Below, piece by piece: positions 1-8,971 of a stretch of 64,000 bases of DNA (position 1 is its first letter; each line of letters starts with the position of its first letter). This DNA is from Dehalococcoides mccartyi 195 (GTDB lineage: Bacteria; Chloroflexota; Dehalococcoidia; Dehalococcoidales; Dehalococcoidaceae), in the NCBI RefSeq assembly GCF_000011905.1, contig NC_002936.3, positions 1,116,001 through 1,180,000 of the forward strand. The letters are read 5' to 3'. The notes under the pieces are model-generated. The model ran no database searches. It had not been told where the DNA came from and saw nothing but the letters and a program-made list of their open reading frames with translations. The position numbers and the translations under genes were made by a program.

Positions 1-1385
1 AAGAGCTTTTCCGTTTCCGCTCCTGCAACCGCACCGAACCGGAAAAACGCAGCCGCCCCTGTCTGGAATACGATATCCACCAGTGCCTTTCGCCCTGCAC
101 CGGCAAAATAAGCAAGCAGGATTATGACCACCTTATCTCACAGGCCATACTCTTTCTGGAGGGCAAACAGGATAAGGTGCTGAAGCTGCTTGCCAAACTT
201 ATGAACGAAGCCTCAGCCCGGCTGGATTATGAAACCGCCGCCCTGCGCCGTGACCAGATATCATCTATAAAAGAGGTGATTGAAGGACAGCAGCTGGCCG
301 CCAGGGTAAGCGGCGAACAGGACGCCATTGCCTTTGCCCAGGAAGGAGACCTGTCCATGGTGCAGGTTTTCTTTATCCGGCGGGGCAAACTTATCGGGCG
401 GGAAAGCTTCAGCCTTCAGGGTACCCGCGAAGAAAAACCGGGGGATATCCTTTCTGAATTTGTAAAACAGTTTTACCACTCCTCCACCCAGATACCGCCA
501 AAAATAGTTACCCAGTACCCGCTTTCAGACCGCGAAATACTGGAAAAGTGGCTGTCTGAAAGGCGGGGTGGCAAAGTGCAGATAACGGCGGGGCTTCGCG
601 GACAGCCCAAAGACCTTATAAATATAGTAGCCGAAAATGCCAGGGAACAGCTGAAACAGGCACGGATAAAAAACCTGTCTTCCGCCGCTACCCTGACAGA
701 TGCGCTGGAGGAACTGCAAACCGCGCTGGGACTGCCCCTGCCGCCGCAGCGGATAGAAGGCTACGATATATCCAATATACAGGGCACCAATGCCGTAGGC
801 AGCATGGTGGTTTTTGAAAACGGCAAACCCCAGAAAGCTCATTACCGCCGTTTCCGCATTAAGACCGTAAAGGGCGCGGATGATTTTTCCATGCTCAAAG
901 AAGTCATCAGCCGCCGCTTCGGCAGGCTAAACAAAGACAATGCCGGCGAAAGTTTTGCCCGGCGGCCTTCACTCATGCTGATAGACGGCGGCAAAGGTCA
1001 ATTAAGCTCGGTCAAAGAAACATTAGACACCCTGGGGCTTGAGGGGCAGGCTGTAATAGGTCTGGCAAAAGAATTTGAAGAAATCTATCTGCCCGGAAAA
1101 TCCGAACCCATCAGGCTTATGGCCAACTCCCCCGCCCTTCAGCTGCTTCAGCGGGTGCGAGACGAAGCCCACCGCTTTGCGCTGGGGTATCACCTGAATA
1201 TCCGCCATAAATCAGGGCTGACTTCGGCACTGGACGGGATTCCCGGAATCGGCCCAAGCCGCCGCCGCCTGCTTATCAAAACATTCGGTTCGGTTTCAGG
1301 TATCCGTCAGGCCAGCCTTGATGAGCTTTTACAGGTAAAGGGTATAAATCAGGCACTTGCCCTGTCTATTAAGGAACTACTCTAA
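1..1385 (+). CDS. uvrC: UvrABC system protein C, C-terminal part (5' end outside window)
   Basis: UvrC makes the two incisions around bulky lesions in nucleotide excision repair after UvrA/UvrB loading. The frame is open from base 3, so the first in-frame GTG (177) is not the real start; the N-terminal GIY-YIG catalytic region is mostly outside the window. Visible are a cysteine-rich stretch ending in [10 protein letters not shown], the UVR motif that contacts UvrB (around [20 protein letters not shown]), the RNase H-like 3' incision domain ([21 protein letters not shown]) and a C-terminal helix-hairpin-helix pair ([11 protein letters not shown], then VKGINQALA). About 460 residues are present of a usual 600. 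Identification is secure; only the 5' end is missing. Confidence 0.97.
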
Positions 1386-1462
1386 ACAAAGGTTGCCACA
1401 AGCAGGCAATCAACTACCTGATAGTGGTATAATAGGTTTCAATCTAACGGTAAGAGGTTTAT

Positions 1463-1954
1463 ATGCTGGAAATACGTACTCAAACCCCCGAAGATGCCGA
1501 AATGGTAGCCGCCTTGACTGAAGCTACCAATAGCCCCATACTGGGAGTGCTGTTTAAAAAACTGGAAGAAGAAGACCTGACCGCATTTAACGAAGTAGCC
1601 GTATGGGACGGCAAGATAGTGGGCAAGGCAGTAGCTATAAAAGCTGAGATAGAGTCTGAAGAAGCGTCTCTGCCGGTTTTGTACCTGATGCCGCTGGTAG
1701 TTATGCCGGAATACGTCAGGCGGGGCATTGCCCTGGTGCTGGTACGCAAAATACTGGAAAACTGCAAAGCCCAGGAAACAGGGGCACTGCTGGCTCACGG
1801 CAACCCGGAGTTTTTTAAGCATCTGGATTTTCTGCCGGCTGAACTTCACGGCATTAAAGATACCACCGGCGAAGCCACTGACAAGCTGATGGCCAAAGAA
1901 ATAACCGAGGGCTATCTGGCAGAAAAAGGCGGAAACCTGATACTGCCCTTCTAA
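1463..1954 (+). CDS. GNAT-family N-acetyltransferase (YhbS-like)
   Basis: This 163-residue protein has the GNAT fold pattern: an acidic N-terminal entry (TPEDAEMVAALTEA), the strand LPVLYLMPLVV and the acetyl-CoA pyrophosphate loop MPEYVRRGIALVLV at about residues 81-95. The PLVVMPEYxxxGI arrangement is typical of the YhbS-type branch. The substrate cannot be told from sequence. A TATAAT box lies at 1428-1433 and an AAGAGG ribosome site at 1451-1456 supports the ATG start. It stands alone between uvrC (same strand) and a convergent HAD gene 11 bp away. Confidence 0.8.
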   Translation: MLEIRTQTPEDAEMVAALTEATNSPILGVLFKKLEEEDLTAFNEVAVWDGKIVGKAVAIKAEIESEEASLPVLYLMPLVVMPEYVRRGIALVLVRKILENCKAQETGALLAHGNPEFFKHLDFLPAELHGIKDTTGEATDKLMAKEITEGYLAEKGGNLILPF

Positions 1955-1965
1955 ATATCCTGTAT

Positions 1966-2781
1966 CTAAATAAGAAACTTACTGAAAGCGGCTGCAAGGC
2001 CGCTTTCTTCTACATCTAGAGTAACGTAATCTGCTATTTCCTTCAGTTCGGCTCTGGCATTCCCCATTGCCACCCCGAAACCGGCCGCCCTGAAGAGCGG
2101 CAAATCATTGCTCCCGTCCCCGAAAGCAATCACATTCCTGAGTGAAATACCCATCTGGGCGGCCATTTTCTCAAGCGCCTGCCCCTTTGAAACACCCGGG
2201 CTAAGCACATTTACAAACTCCACTTCAGGATAAGCCGGAGCACGGGCTATGGAGAAATGAAAATCATCTTCAAAACGGGACATGAAAAGTTCCGCCCCGC
2301 TGCGTTCCGCAGTGTTATGCACCATCAGCTCTATCTTCTGCACGTCCTGCCGCAAGGCTATCTTCTTAAAATCAGTAACCGTGGGGGAGATATGGAAAAA
2401 TTCGCGGTGCATTTTGGCAGACCAGTTTTCATACTCCACGTAGTATTCCAATATAGTGTAAAGTTCCAGATAAATACTTTGTTCCCGCACAAAATCAATA
2501 GCCGAAAGGAGGGGCTCACGGCTAAGGGGCTGGGAATAGCAGGTCTGGGCGGTATCAGGGTTGTACACCAGCGCCCCGTCACAGAAAATATGAAACCCGT
2601 CTAGCCCCAGTTCTTTCAGCAGATAAGTGCAGGCAGGCACGACCCTGCCGGTTGACAGGGCAACCGTAATCCCCTTTTCCCTGGCCTGGGAAATAGCCTT
2701 TTTATCCGCCTCGGATATCCTGCCCTGTTTGTTTATCAGGGTTCCGTCCACATCTATAACAGCCAGTTGAAAGTCCGGCAA
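1966..2781 (-). CDS. Cof-type HAD-IIB family phosphatase
   Basis: A haloacid-dehalogenase-superfamily hydrolase of 271 residues, the usual length for Cof-type sugar-phosphate phosphatases. The nucleophile motif DVDGT (D10, D12) is near the N-terminus, motif II is STGR (S43), and the magnesium-binding motif GDGSNDLPLF lies near residue 222. The large insert between them is the C2B cap that chooses the substrate. Members dephosphorylate sugar phosphates, FMN or pyridoxal phosphate; this one cannot be assigned further. It is transcribed alone and converges on the GNAT gene. Confidence 0.88.
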   Translation of the reverse strand: MPDFQLAVIDVDGTLINKQGRISEADKKAISQAREKGITVALSTGRVVPACTYLLKELGLDGFHIFCDGALVYNPDTAQTCYSQPLSREPLLSAIDFVREQSIYLELYTILEYYVEYENWSAKMHREFFHISPTVTDFKKIALRQDVQKIELMVHNTAERSGAELFMSRFEDDFHFSIARAPAYPEVEFVNVLSPGVSKGQALEKMAAQMGISLRNVIAFGDGSNDLPLFRAAGFGVAMGNARAELKEIADYVTLDVEESGLAAAFSKFLI

Positions 2782-2924
2782 ATTAAATCCCCCCGCGTTT
2801 TATAAATGATTAACAGCCAGAGCTGAAAGCCAATTGTAACATCACTGCCGGACATATAACAAAAATACACCCGCCGCAGAGTGAACATTTTCATCCCTTA
2901 CTTCCCTTTAGGCCGCCAAGCAGT

Positions 2925-2930
2925 TAAAAT
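2925..2930 (+). promoter_or_regulatory. -10 box of mutS, close to the start codon
   Basis: TAAAAT ends 8 bases before the mutS ATG at 2939, with no purine-rich ribosome site between. A transcript starting at the normal distance would begin at or very near the ATG, so a leaderless message is inferred. No good -35 box is seen. Confidence 0.45.
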
Positions 2931-2938
2931 GTAAGCTC

Positions 2939-5515
2939 ATGGAAAATATAACTCCCCTGCGTAAACAATACCTGGATATAAAAAAGAACTACCCCGAAGC
3001 GATAGTCTTTTTCCGCTTGGGAGACTTTTACGAAACCTTTGAAGAAGACGCCCGTATAGCCGCCCGCGAACTGGAAATAGTCCTTACCAGCCGCGAAATG
3101 GGCAAAGGGCTGAAAGTGCCGCTGGCCGGCATACCTTACCACGCCCTGGATAACTACCTCTCACGCCTTATAAACCGCGGCTACAAGGTAGCCATTTGCG
3201 AACAGGTAACCAAACCGGGCGAAACCAAGGGCTTAGTGAAAAGGCAGGTGACCCGTCTGGTGACCCCCGGTACGGTAGTTGAGCCGAACCTGCTGGATAG
3301 CAAACAGAACAATTTTCTGCTCAGCCTGTACCTGACCGAAGACAGCTGCGGGCTGGCCTTTGCGGATATATCCACCTCGGAGTTCGGCTGTACCCAGCTG
3401 GATATAAACGGGCTGGAAGCCGAAATAAACCGCCTGAACCCGGCGGAAATAATACTGCCTAAAAGCCAGAGCTTAAACCTGCCACTGCATCTGAAAGCCA
3501 CTATAAGCAAGCTGGATGGATACTATTTTGAAGCAGACGTGGCCCGTGAACGTTTACTTAAGCACTTTGAGTGCCAGAACCTTTCCGCTTACGGCTGTGA
3601 AAACCTGCCGCTGGCCGTTTCGGCGGCGGGTGCTCTGCTTAACTATCTGGAGGAAACCCAGAAATCATCCCTGAAGCAGCTGGAAAGGCTGGCCGCTTAT
3701 ACTATATCTGACTATATGCAGATAGACAGCCATACGCTTTCCAATCTGGAAATCTTCCGCTCAAGCGGCGGGAACTCCCTCAAAGGGTCTTTACTGGGGG
3801 TGCTTGACCAGACCAAAACAGCTATGGGCGGCAGGCTTCTCCGCAAGTTTTTAGGACAGCCGCTGCTTAGGCAGGAAGATATTGAAAAGCGGCTTTCGGC
3901 GGTGGATTATTTTTTTGAAGAGAGTCTGGCACGCGCCAGCCTTGCCAAAGCACTGGGACAGATTGCCGATATGGAGCGGATAGCCAACCGTATCCGCCAG
4001 AAAACCATACTCCCCAAGGAGCTGATTTCACTTAAAAACAGCTTGGAAACTGTTTCCGCCATTCACCGCCAGTTCGGGCTTATGCCGCCGCCCCGTTTGG
4101 CATATTTTCTAAACGGGCTTAAACCCCTGCCCGAAATGCTGGACATTGTAAACGAAGCTATTAACGATGACCCGCCCTCCACCCTGGGTGAAGGCAAAGT
4201 AATACGGTCAGGTTTCAACCCCGAAATGGATAAACTCTGCTCTCTGGCCGGGGACGCCAGAACATTCCTTTCCCAGATGGAAGCCCGTGAACGGGAACAG
4301 ACCGGCATAAAATCACTGAAGCTGGGGTATAACCGGGTTTTCGGGTATTACATAGAGGTGTCCAATGCCAATCTGGCTGACATACCCCAAAACTATATCC
4401 GCAAGCAAACGCTGGTAAATGCTGAAAGGTTTATAACCCCCGAACTGAAAGAATACGAAAACCTTATCTTAAATGCTAAAGAACGCCTGCTGGAAATGGA
4501 AACCGGGCTTTACGAGCAGGTTTTAAACCAGCTGGGGGGCTTTTACTCCGCTTTGCTCTCAAACGCCGCCGCTTTGGCATCTTTAGACGTACTTTCAGCC
4601 TTTGCCGAAGTAGCGGTACGAAACGGCTATGTCCGCCCGCTCTTTCACTCTGAAAACAGCCTGGTTATCCATAGAGGCCGCCACCCCATGGTGGAACAGG
4701 GGCTGGGATACGGCAGTTTTGCAGCTAATGACATTTCCCTGTCCGCCGAAGACTGCCAGATAATTATCCTGACCGGCCCCAATATGGCCGGTAAATCCAC
4801 TTATCTTAAGCAGACCGCCCTTATTGTGCTGATGGCCCAGATAGGTTCTTATGTTCCGGCAGAAACCGCCGAACTCTGCCTGACAGACCGTATTTTCAGC
4901 CGCATCGGGGCAAGGGAGGATTTAAGTGCCGGGCAGTCTACCTTCATGGTGGAAATGGTGGAAACAGCATCTATACTGAATACTGCCACCAGCCGCTCCC
5001 TGCTGATACTGGACGAAATAGGCCGCGGCACCAGTACCTATGACGGGCTGGCCATTGCCCAGGCGGTTGTGGAGTATATTCATTCGCAGCCTTCACTGCA
5101 TGCCAAAACGCTCTTTGCCACCCACTATCACGAACTGGTGGAGCTGGCAAACTATCTGCCCAGAGTAAAAAACTACAATATTGCGGTCAGTGAAGACCGG
5201 GGGGAAGTGGTTTTCCTGCACAGGATAGTCCCCGGCGGAGTAGATAAAAGTTACGGTATTCACGTGGCTAAACTGGCCGGGCTGCCGGGGTGGGTTATAA
5301 AGCGGGCTTACGAAGTGCTTACAGAACTTGAAAATCCTGCTAAAAAAGAGCCGAAAATACGCAACTGCCAGCCGCAGCTTCTGCTGCCCCTGACAGAGCA
5401 GACTTCGGCGCTGGCAGAGGAAATAAAAGGGCTGGAAATAGAATCTCTGACGCCGCTTGCAGCTCTTAACAAACTTTACGAACTGAAAAAGAAGGCCGAA
5501 GAACAGGGGCTTTAA
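2939..5515 (+). CDS. mutS: DNA mismatch repair protein MutS
   Basis: MutS recognises mispaired bases and small loops and starts post-replicative mismatch repair. The 858-residue protein is full length. The mismatch-wedging Phe-x-Glu is F30-Y31-E32 in the N-terminal domain, the connector, lever and clamp domains follow, and the ATPase carries Walker A GPNMAGKST (613-621), the segment SRIGAREDLSAGQSTFMVEM, Walker B LLILDEIGRGTSTYDG and the ATHYHEL motif. The C-terminus has the helix-turn-helix dimer region. No mutL is adjacent. The gene ends in a 4-bp convergent overlap with the next small gene. Confidence 0.98.
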   Translation: MENITPLRKQYLDIKKNYPEAIVFFRLGDFYETFEEDARIAARELEIVLTSREMGKGLKVPLAGIPYHALDNYLSRLINRGYKVAICEQVTKPGETKGLVKRQVTRLVTPGTVVEPNLLDSKQNNFLLSLYLTEDSCGLAFADISTSEFGCTQLDINGLEAEINRLNPAEIILPKSQSLNLPLHLKATISKLDGYYFEADVARERLLKHFECQNLSAYGCENLPLAVSAAGALLNYLEETQKSSLKQLERLAAYTISDYMQIDSHTLSNLEIFRSSGGNSLKGSLLGVLDQTKTAMGGRLLRKFLGQPLLRQEDIEKRLSAVDYFFEESLARASLAKALGQIADMERIANRIRQKTILPKELISLKNSLETVSAIHRQFGLMPPPRLAYFLNGLKPLPEMLDIVNEAINDDPPSTLGEGKVIRSGFNPEMDKLCSLAGDARTFLSQMEAREREQTGIKSLKLGYNRVFGYYIEVSNANLADIPQNYIRKQTLVNAERFITPELKEYENLILNAKERLLEMETGLYEQVLNQLGGFYSALLSNAAALASLDVLSAFAEVAVRNGYVRPLFHSENSLVIHRGRHPMVEQGLGYGSFAANDISLSAEDCQIIILTGPNMAGKSTYLKQTALIVLMAQIGSYVPAETAELCLTDRIFSRIGAREDLSAGQSTFMVEMVETASILNTATSRSLLILDEIGRGTSTYDGLAIAQAVVEYIHSQPSLHAKTLFATHYHELVELANYLPRVKNYNIAVSEDRGEVVFLHRIVPGGVDKSYGIHVAKLAGLPGWVIKRAYEVLTELENPAKKEPKIRNCQPQLLLPLTEQTSALAEEIKGLEIESLTPLAALNKLYELKKKAEEQGL

Positions 5516-5730
5516 AGGTTTACCGTACCGACAAATTCCGGAGAATTAACGTCAAATGTCCGGCTGATAATCTCTATACCATCATCTTTCTTGACAGCAT
5601 AGCTTACAACCAAAATACCGTCTTTATACTTTTCCACCGTACAATCTTCAAGTGTCTCCAGTATAGCCTGACCGGACTGGTCCCACCCTACCCGGTAAGT
5701 AACCGAAACCATATCGCCTTTACTAAGCAT
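5512..5730 (-). CDS. Small hypothetical protein, beta-rich
   Basis: A 72-residue protein I do not recognise. It is predicted to be cytosolic, with no signal or membrane segment, and alternates short strands (DMVSVTYRV, DGILVVSYAV, GIEIISRTF), suggesting a small beta-barrel. The ATG at 5730 is preceded by little space for a ribosome site. Its stop overlaps the mutS stop by 4 bp on the other strand. The open frame is regular and rich in charged residues, so it is probably real, but function is unknown. Confidence 0.55.
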   Translation of the reverse strand: MLSKGDMVSVTYRVGWDQSGQAILETLEDCTVEKYKDGILVVSYAVKKDDGIEIISRTFDVNSPEFVGTVNL

Positions 5731-5903
5731 TCAATGCCCCCGGAATGTCCGCTATTTTTATTTCCGCAGCCAGAATACCGCCGGAAACAGGCGGGCTTTT
5801 CCTAAAAAACCGGTGCGGACTGCCCTAAACAGCCCAAACCGTGCATGATTATAGCACAATCGGTTTTGCTTTCAAGTTGACGTTCAGGCAGCACAAAAAT
5901 ATA

Positions 5904-5932
5904 TTGACTAAGGGTTTTAAGGCATCTAATAT
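5904..5932 (+). promoter_or_regulatory. Promoter of the small membrane protein gene
   Basis: TTGACT (5904-5909), a 17-bp spacer and TAATAT (5927-5932) make a near-consensus housekeeping promoter. Transcription would start near 5939, giving a leader of about 20-35 bases. Confidence 0.65.
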
Positions 5933-5973
5933 AAACCGCAGGGTTAGTAAATATCTCGGTGGTTTTTGAGTAT

Positions 5974-6336
5974 ATGGGAAAACCTGACGGCATAATTATA
6001 CTGGTAATCTGGCAGTTTTTTGCCGCTCTCTTCAGTCTGGCAGGCATACTGATAATGTTATTATTCTTTTTACCTGCAGTAGCCTGGTTATATGATTACG
6101 CCCGCACGGGAGCTATCTGGGGCTTAAGCATCTTCCTCTTTTTCATCTGCACTTACTTTGCGGCCTCAATAGCGGGGGGAATAGGTCTGCTGAGCGGCCG
6201 TAAATACGGGCGGCTGGCCAGTTTATACCAGGCTGCGGTTTCGCTGATTTTATTCCCTTTGGGTACAGCCGCCGGCATATTCGGCCTGATATACCTCAAC
6301 CGGCCAGATGCCAAACAGTATTTCCGGAAAACCTAA
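5974..6336 (+). CDS. Small integral membrane protein, unknown function
   Basis: About 120 residues with three hydrophobic spans: IIILVIWQFFAALFSLAGIL, LSIFLFFICTYFAASIAGGI and a third around LILFPLGTAAGIFGLIYL. It ends in a short basic tail (DAKQYFRKT). The frame is also open from a GTG at 5959; the ATG at 5974 is preferred because it starts cleanly before the first span. It resembles other small bacterial membrane proteins of unassigned role and I cannot name a family. A good promoter lies just upstream. Confidence 0.65.
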   Translation: MGKPDGIIILVIWQFFAALFSLAGILIMLLFFLPAVAWLYDYARTGAIWGLSIFLFFICTYFAASIAGGIGLLSGRKYGRLASLYQAAVSLILFPLGTAAGIFGLIYLNRPDAKQYFRKT

Positions 6337-6379
6337 GCCGGGAAGATTTCTTTTGAAGAGATACCCTGCCCCAAAAGCT

Positions 6380-7141
6380 TTATTTCAAAGCCAGGTGGTT
6401 TATCAAACTGCCTATACCTGAAATGCGTACTTCCACCCTGTCTCCGGGTTTCATCGGCCCGATGCCCGAAGGCGTGCCGGTGGCAATAATATCACCCGGC
6501 ATCAGGGTCATTACCTCTGATACAAAGCTGACTATCAGGGGAATATCAAATATCATATCTGCCGTAAAAGCGCGCTGTTTAAGCTTGCCGTTCAGGTAGG
6601 TCTCCAGCAACTGACCCTGGGGGTCAAGCTCAGTTTCTATCCACGGGCCGCAGACCGCGAAGGTATCAAAGCCTTTAGCCCGTGACCACTGCCCGTCCGC
6701 CTTCTGCAAATCTCTGGCGGTTACATCATTAAAACAGCTGTATCCCAGTATATAATCAAAGGCAGCTTCGGGGCTTATATTGCGGGCTTTCTTTTTTATA
6801 ATAACGGCCAGTTCCCCTTCATAATCCACCTGCCCGGATTGAGACGGTTTTATTATGTTATCTTCCGTGCCGATAATACCGCCGGCATTTTTAAAAAAGA
6901 TAAGGGGTGTCCGGGGCAGATTTTCAGCCATCTCTCCGGCATGGGCTTTGTAGTTTAAACCAATGGCCACTATTTTAGACGGGGCTGAGGGGGGAAGAAG
7001 CTTCACTGCCGAAAGGTCAAAAACCCGGCCTGAAAAAACAACTTTGGCGAAAGGATTGCCCTTTAGTTCCTTTAGCTGGGAACCTTCCAGCACGGCATAC
7101 CCGGCCCGTCTGCCGGTAAGATTAAAACGCACTATTTTCAT
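6380..7141 (-). CDS. Fumarylacetoacetate hydrolase (FAH) family protein
   Basis: A 253-residue member of the FAH superfamily, which hydrolyses or isomerises 2-oxo acid intermediates such as 2-hydroxyhepta-2,4-diene-1,7-dioate, acylpyruvates or oxaloacetate. Family signatures are present in order: KIVAIGLNYKAHA, the metal-ligand region DYEGELAVII, GYSCFNDVTARDLQ, and the C-terminal MTLMPGDIIATGTPSGIGP. The short N-terminal domain is typical of single-domain bacterial members. The exact substrate is not evident. It stands alone and is divergent from the cobalamin adenosyltransferase gene. Confidence 0.9.
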   Translation of the reverse strand: MKIVRFNLTGRRAGYAVLEGSQLKELKGNPFAKVVFSGRVFDLSAVKLLPPSAPSKIVAIGLNYKAHAGEMAENLPRTPLIFFKNAGGIIGTEDNIIKPSQSGQVDYEGELAVIIKKKARNISPEAAFDYILGYSCFNDVTARDLQKADGQWSRAKGFDTFAVCGPWIETELDPQGQLLETYLNGKLKQRAFTADMIFDIPLIVSFVSEVMTLMPGDIIATGTPSGIGPMKPGDRVEVRISGIGSLINHLALK

Positions 7142-7237
7142 ATGTACACTATTCTAGCCTGTAGCCCCGAAGGGTGCAATCAAAAGTTTTTACCCGCCTG
7201 CAAAGCCTGAGCCAAGCAGAAATACCCGGAGTTTGGC

Positions 7238-7266
7238 TTGACAGTCCCGTATGCCACTGTTAAACT
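7238..7266 (+). promoter_or_regulatory. Promoter of the cobalamin adenosyltransferase gene
   Basis: TTGACA (7238-7243), 17-bp spacer and TAAACT (7261-7266). The expected start near 7273 leaves a leader of about 32 bases before the TTG codon at 7305, too short for a cobalamin riboswitch. Confidence 0.65.
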
Positions 7267-7304
7267 TTATCTTCGGCGCTAGGCCGTATGTTGGGAGGAT
7301 TTTT

Positions 7305-7850
7305 TTGGTAACAAACCATACCCCTTACCTTGAAAAAGGCCTTATATCCATATTCACCGGTGAAGGCAAGGGTAAGACCTCGGCTGCAGTCGGCACTGCT
7401 ATCAGGGCTGCCGGTCACGGGCTGAGGGTTTGCCTCATTTTTTTTGCCAAAGGAAAACGTTTTGACCACGGCGAATTTAAAATATTGTCTTCCCTGCCGA
7501 ATGTAACTTTGCAAAGCTTCGGCCAGGCCGGCTGGATACTCAAAAATATATCCGAAGAAACCCGCACACAGGCGGAACGGGCTTTTGAGACCGCCTCCGA
7601 AGCGGTAACCGGCGGGCAGTATGACCTGGTAGTCATGGACGAAATCATGATAGCCCTGACGGCCGGGCTGGTCACCACCGAACAGGTTATCCGGATGATA
7701 AACGCCAAACCGCCCTGCGTAGAGCTGATTATGACCGGGCGGGGCGCCCCGGCTGAACTTATAGAACTGGCTGACCTGGTTTCGGAAATAAAGGCAGTCA
7801 AACACCCGTATACTAGGGGCATCAAAGCCCGTAAAGGTATAGATTACTAA
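7305..7850 (+). CDS. cobO: Cob(I)yrinic acid a,c-diamide adenosyltransferase, CobO/BtuR type
   Basis: Transfers the adenosyl group of ATP to the cobalt of reduced corrinoids, a late step in cobalamin synthesis or salvage. The P-loop FTGEGKGKTSAAVGTA sits near the N-terminus and the family motifs VVMDEIMIAL and LIMTGRGAP follow. The frame is open from 7251, but a GGGAGG ribosome site at 7293-7298 fits a TTG start at 7305, giving 181 residues. It is the first gene of a run with the FBP aldolase/phosphatase 20 bp downstream. For an organism that depends on corrinoid enzymes this gene would be important; that link is inference. Confidence 0.92.
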   Translation: MVTNHTPYLEKGLISIFTGEGKGKTSAAVGTAIRAAGHGLRVCLIFFAKGKRFDHGEFKILSSLPNVTLQSFGQAGWILKNISEETRTQAERAFETASEAVTGGQYDLVVMDEIMIALTAGLVTTEQVIRMINAKPPCVELIMTGRGAPAELIELADLVSEIKAVKHPYTRGIKARKGIDY

Positions 7851-7870
7851 TCTTCACCAAGGAGAAAATA

Positions 7871-8968
7871 ATGAAAGTAACCCTTAGTGTTATTAAAGCA
7901 GATATCGGCGGTTTTGTAGGCCATTCGGACTCACACCCGCAGTGTCTGGTCAGGGCTGAAAAGCACCTGGCGGAGGCCAAAAAGAATGGCATGCTGATTG
8001 ATTACCATATAACTAAGTGCGGTGACGACCTCCAGCTGGTTATGACCCACCAGAAAGGTATAAACAACAAAGTTATTCACGAAATGGCCTGGGATACCTT
8101 TGTAAGCTGCACCGAAGTTGCCAAAGAGCTGAAGCTTTACGGCGCAGGGCAGGACTTGCTGTGTGATGCCTTCTCCGGAAACGTAAAGGGCATGGGGCCC
8201 GGCGTAGCCGAAATGGAGCTTGAGGAACGGCCTTCCGAACCTATCATAATCTTCATGGCCGACAAGACCTCTTCCGGTGCCTGGAATCTGCCTCTTTACA
8301 AAATGTTTGCAGACCCCTTTAACACCATAGGTTTGGTCATAGCTGAAAATATGCATGACGGCTTCTCCTTTGAGGTTCATGACGTCAAGGAAAGCAAGGG
8401 CATTAGCTTTAACACCCCCGAAGAAATTTATGACATGCTGGTATTTATCGGCGCTCATTCCCGCTTCGCTATCAAGAGTGTTTCCACCCGCAAGGGCGAG
8501 ATTGCGGCTGTTTCTTCCACCCAGAAACTGGCCTTTTTAGCTGACCGTTATGTAGGTAAAGACGACCCGGTTTGTATTGTCCGCGCTCAGGGGTCTTTCC
8601 CGGCTGTGGGTGAAATACTTGAACCCTTCGCCCAGCCTTATCTGGTAGAAGGCTGGATGCGCGGCTCGCACAACGGCCCTATTATGCCTGTCTCAATAGA
8701 AGACAGCACCCCCACCCGCTTTGACGGCCCGCCCCGGGTAACCGCTCTGGGTTTCCAGCTGTCAAACGGTATGCTTATCGGCCCGCGTGATATGTTTAAA
8801 GATAAGTCTTTTGACAATGCCCGCCAGAAATCACTGGATATGGCAGATATGATGCGCTCCCACGGCCCGTTTGAGCCCCATCGCCTGCCGCTGGAGGAAA
8901 TGGAATACACCACCATGCCTCAGGTATCCAAGAAACTGGCCGGACGCTTTAAACCCCTGGAAGACTAG
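7871..8968 (+). CDS. fbp: Fructose-1,6-bisphosphate aldolase/phosphatase (archaeal-type, class V)
   Basis: A 365-residue bifunctional gluconeogenic enzyme that condenses triose phosphates to fructose-1,6-bisphosphate and then dephosphorylates it. The N-terminus has the metal and active-site residues of the family (D11, H18, and GDD at 51-53). The Schiff-base lysine region DRYVGKDDP contains Y227 and K230, matching the Tyr-x-x-Lys of characterised archaeal enzymes. The C-terminal substrate segment GSHNGPIMPV is intact. This family is known from archaea and deeply branching thermophilic or anaerobic bacteria. An AAGGAG ribosome site precedes the ATG, and rdgB follows after 3 bp. Confidence 0.95.
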   Translation: MKVTLSVIKADIGGFVGHSDSHPQCLVRAEKHLAEAKKNGMLIDYHITKCGDDLQLVMTHQKGINNKVIHEMAWDTFVSCTEVAKELKLYGAGQDLLCDAFSGNVKGMGPGVAEMELEERPSEPIIIFMADKTSSGAWNLPLYKMFADPFNTIGLVIAENMHDGFSFEVHDVKESKGISFNTPEEIYDMLVFIGAHSRFAIKSVSTRKGEIAAVSSTQKLAFLADRYVGKDDPVCIVRAQGSFPAVGEILEPFAQPYLVEGWMRGSHNGPIMPVSIEDSTPTRFDGPPRVTALGFQLSNGMLIGPRDMFKDKSFDNARQKSLDMADMMRSHGPFEPHRLPLEEMEYTTMPQVSKKLAGRFKPLED

Positions 8969-8971
8969 TTT

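Noticed and set aside
7250-7300. Possible cobalamin riboswitch before cobO (GCCACTG at 7253-7259)
   Set aside because: The heptamer falls inside the promoter spacer, the leader would be only about 32 bases, and no B12-box sequence follows.
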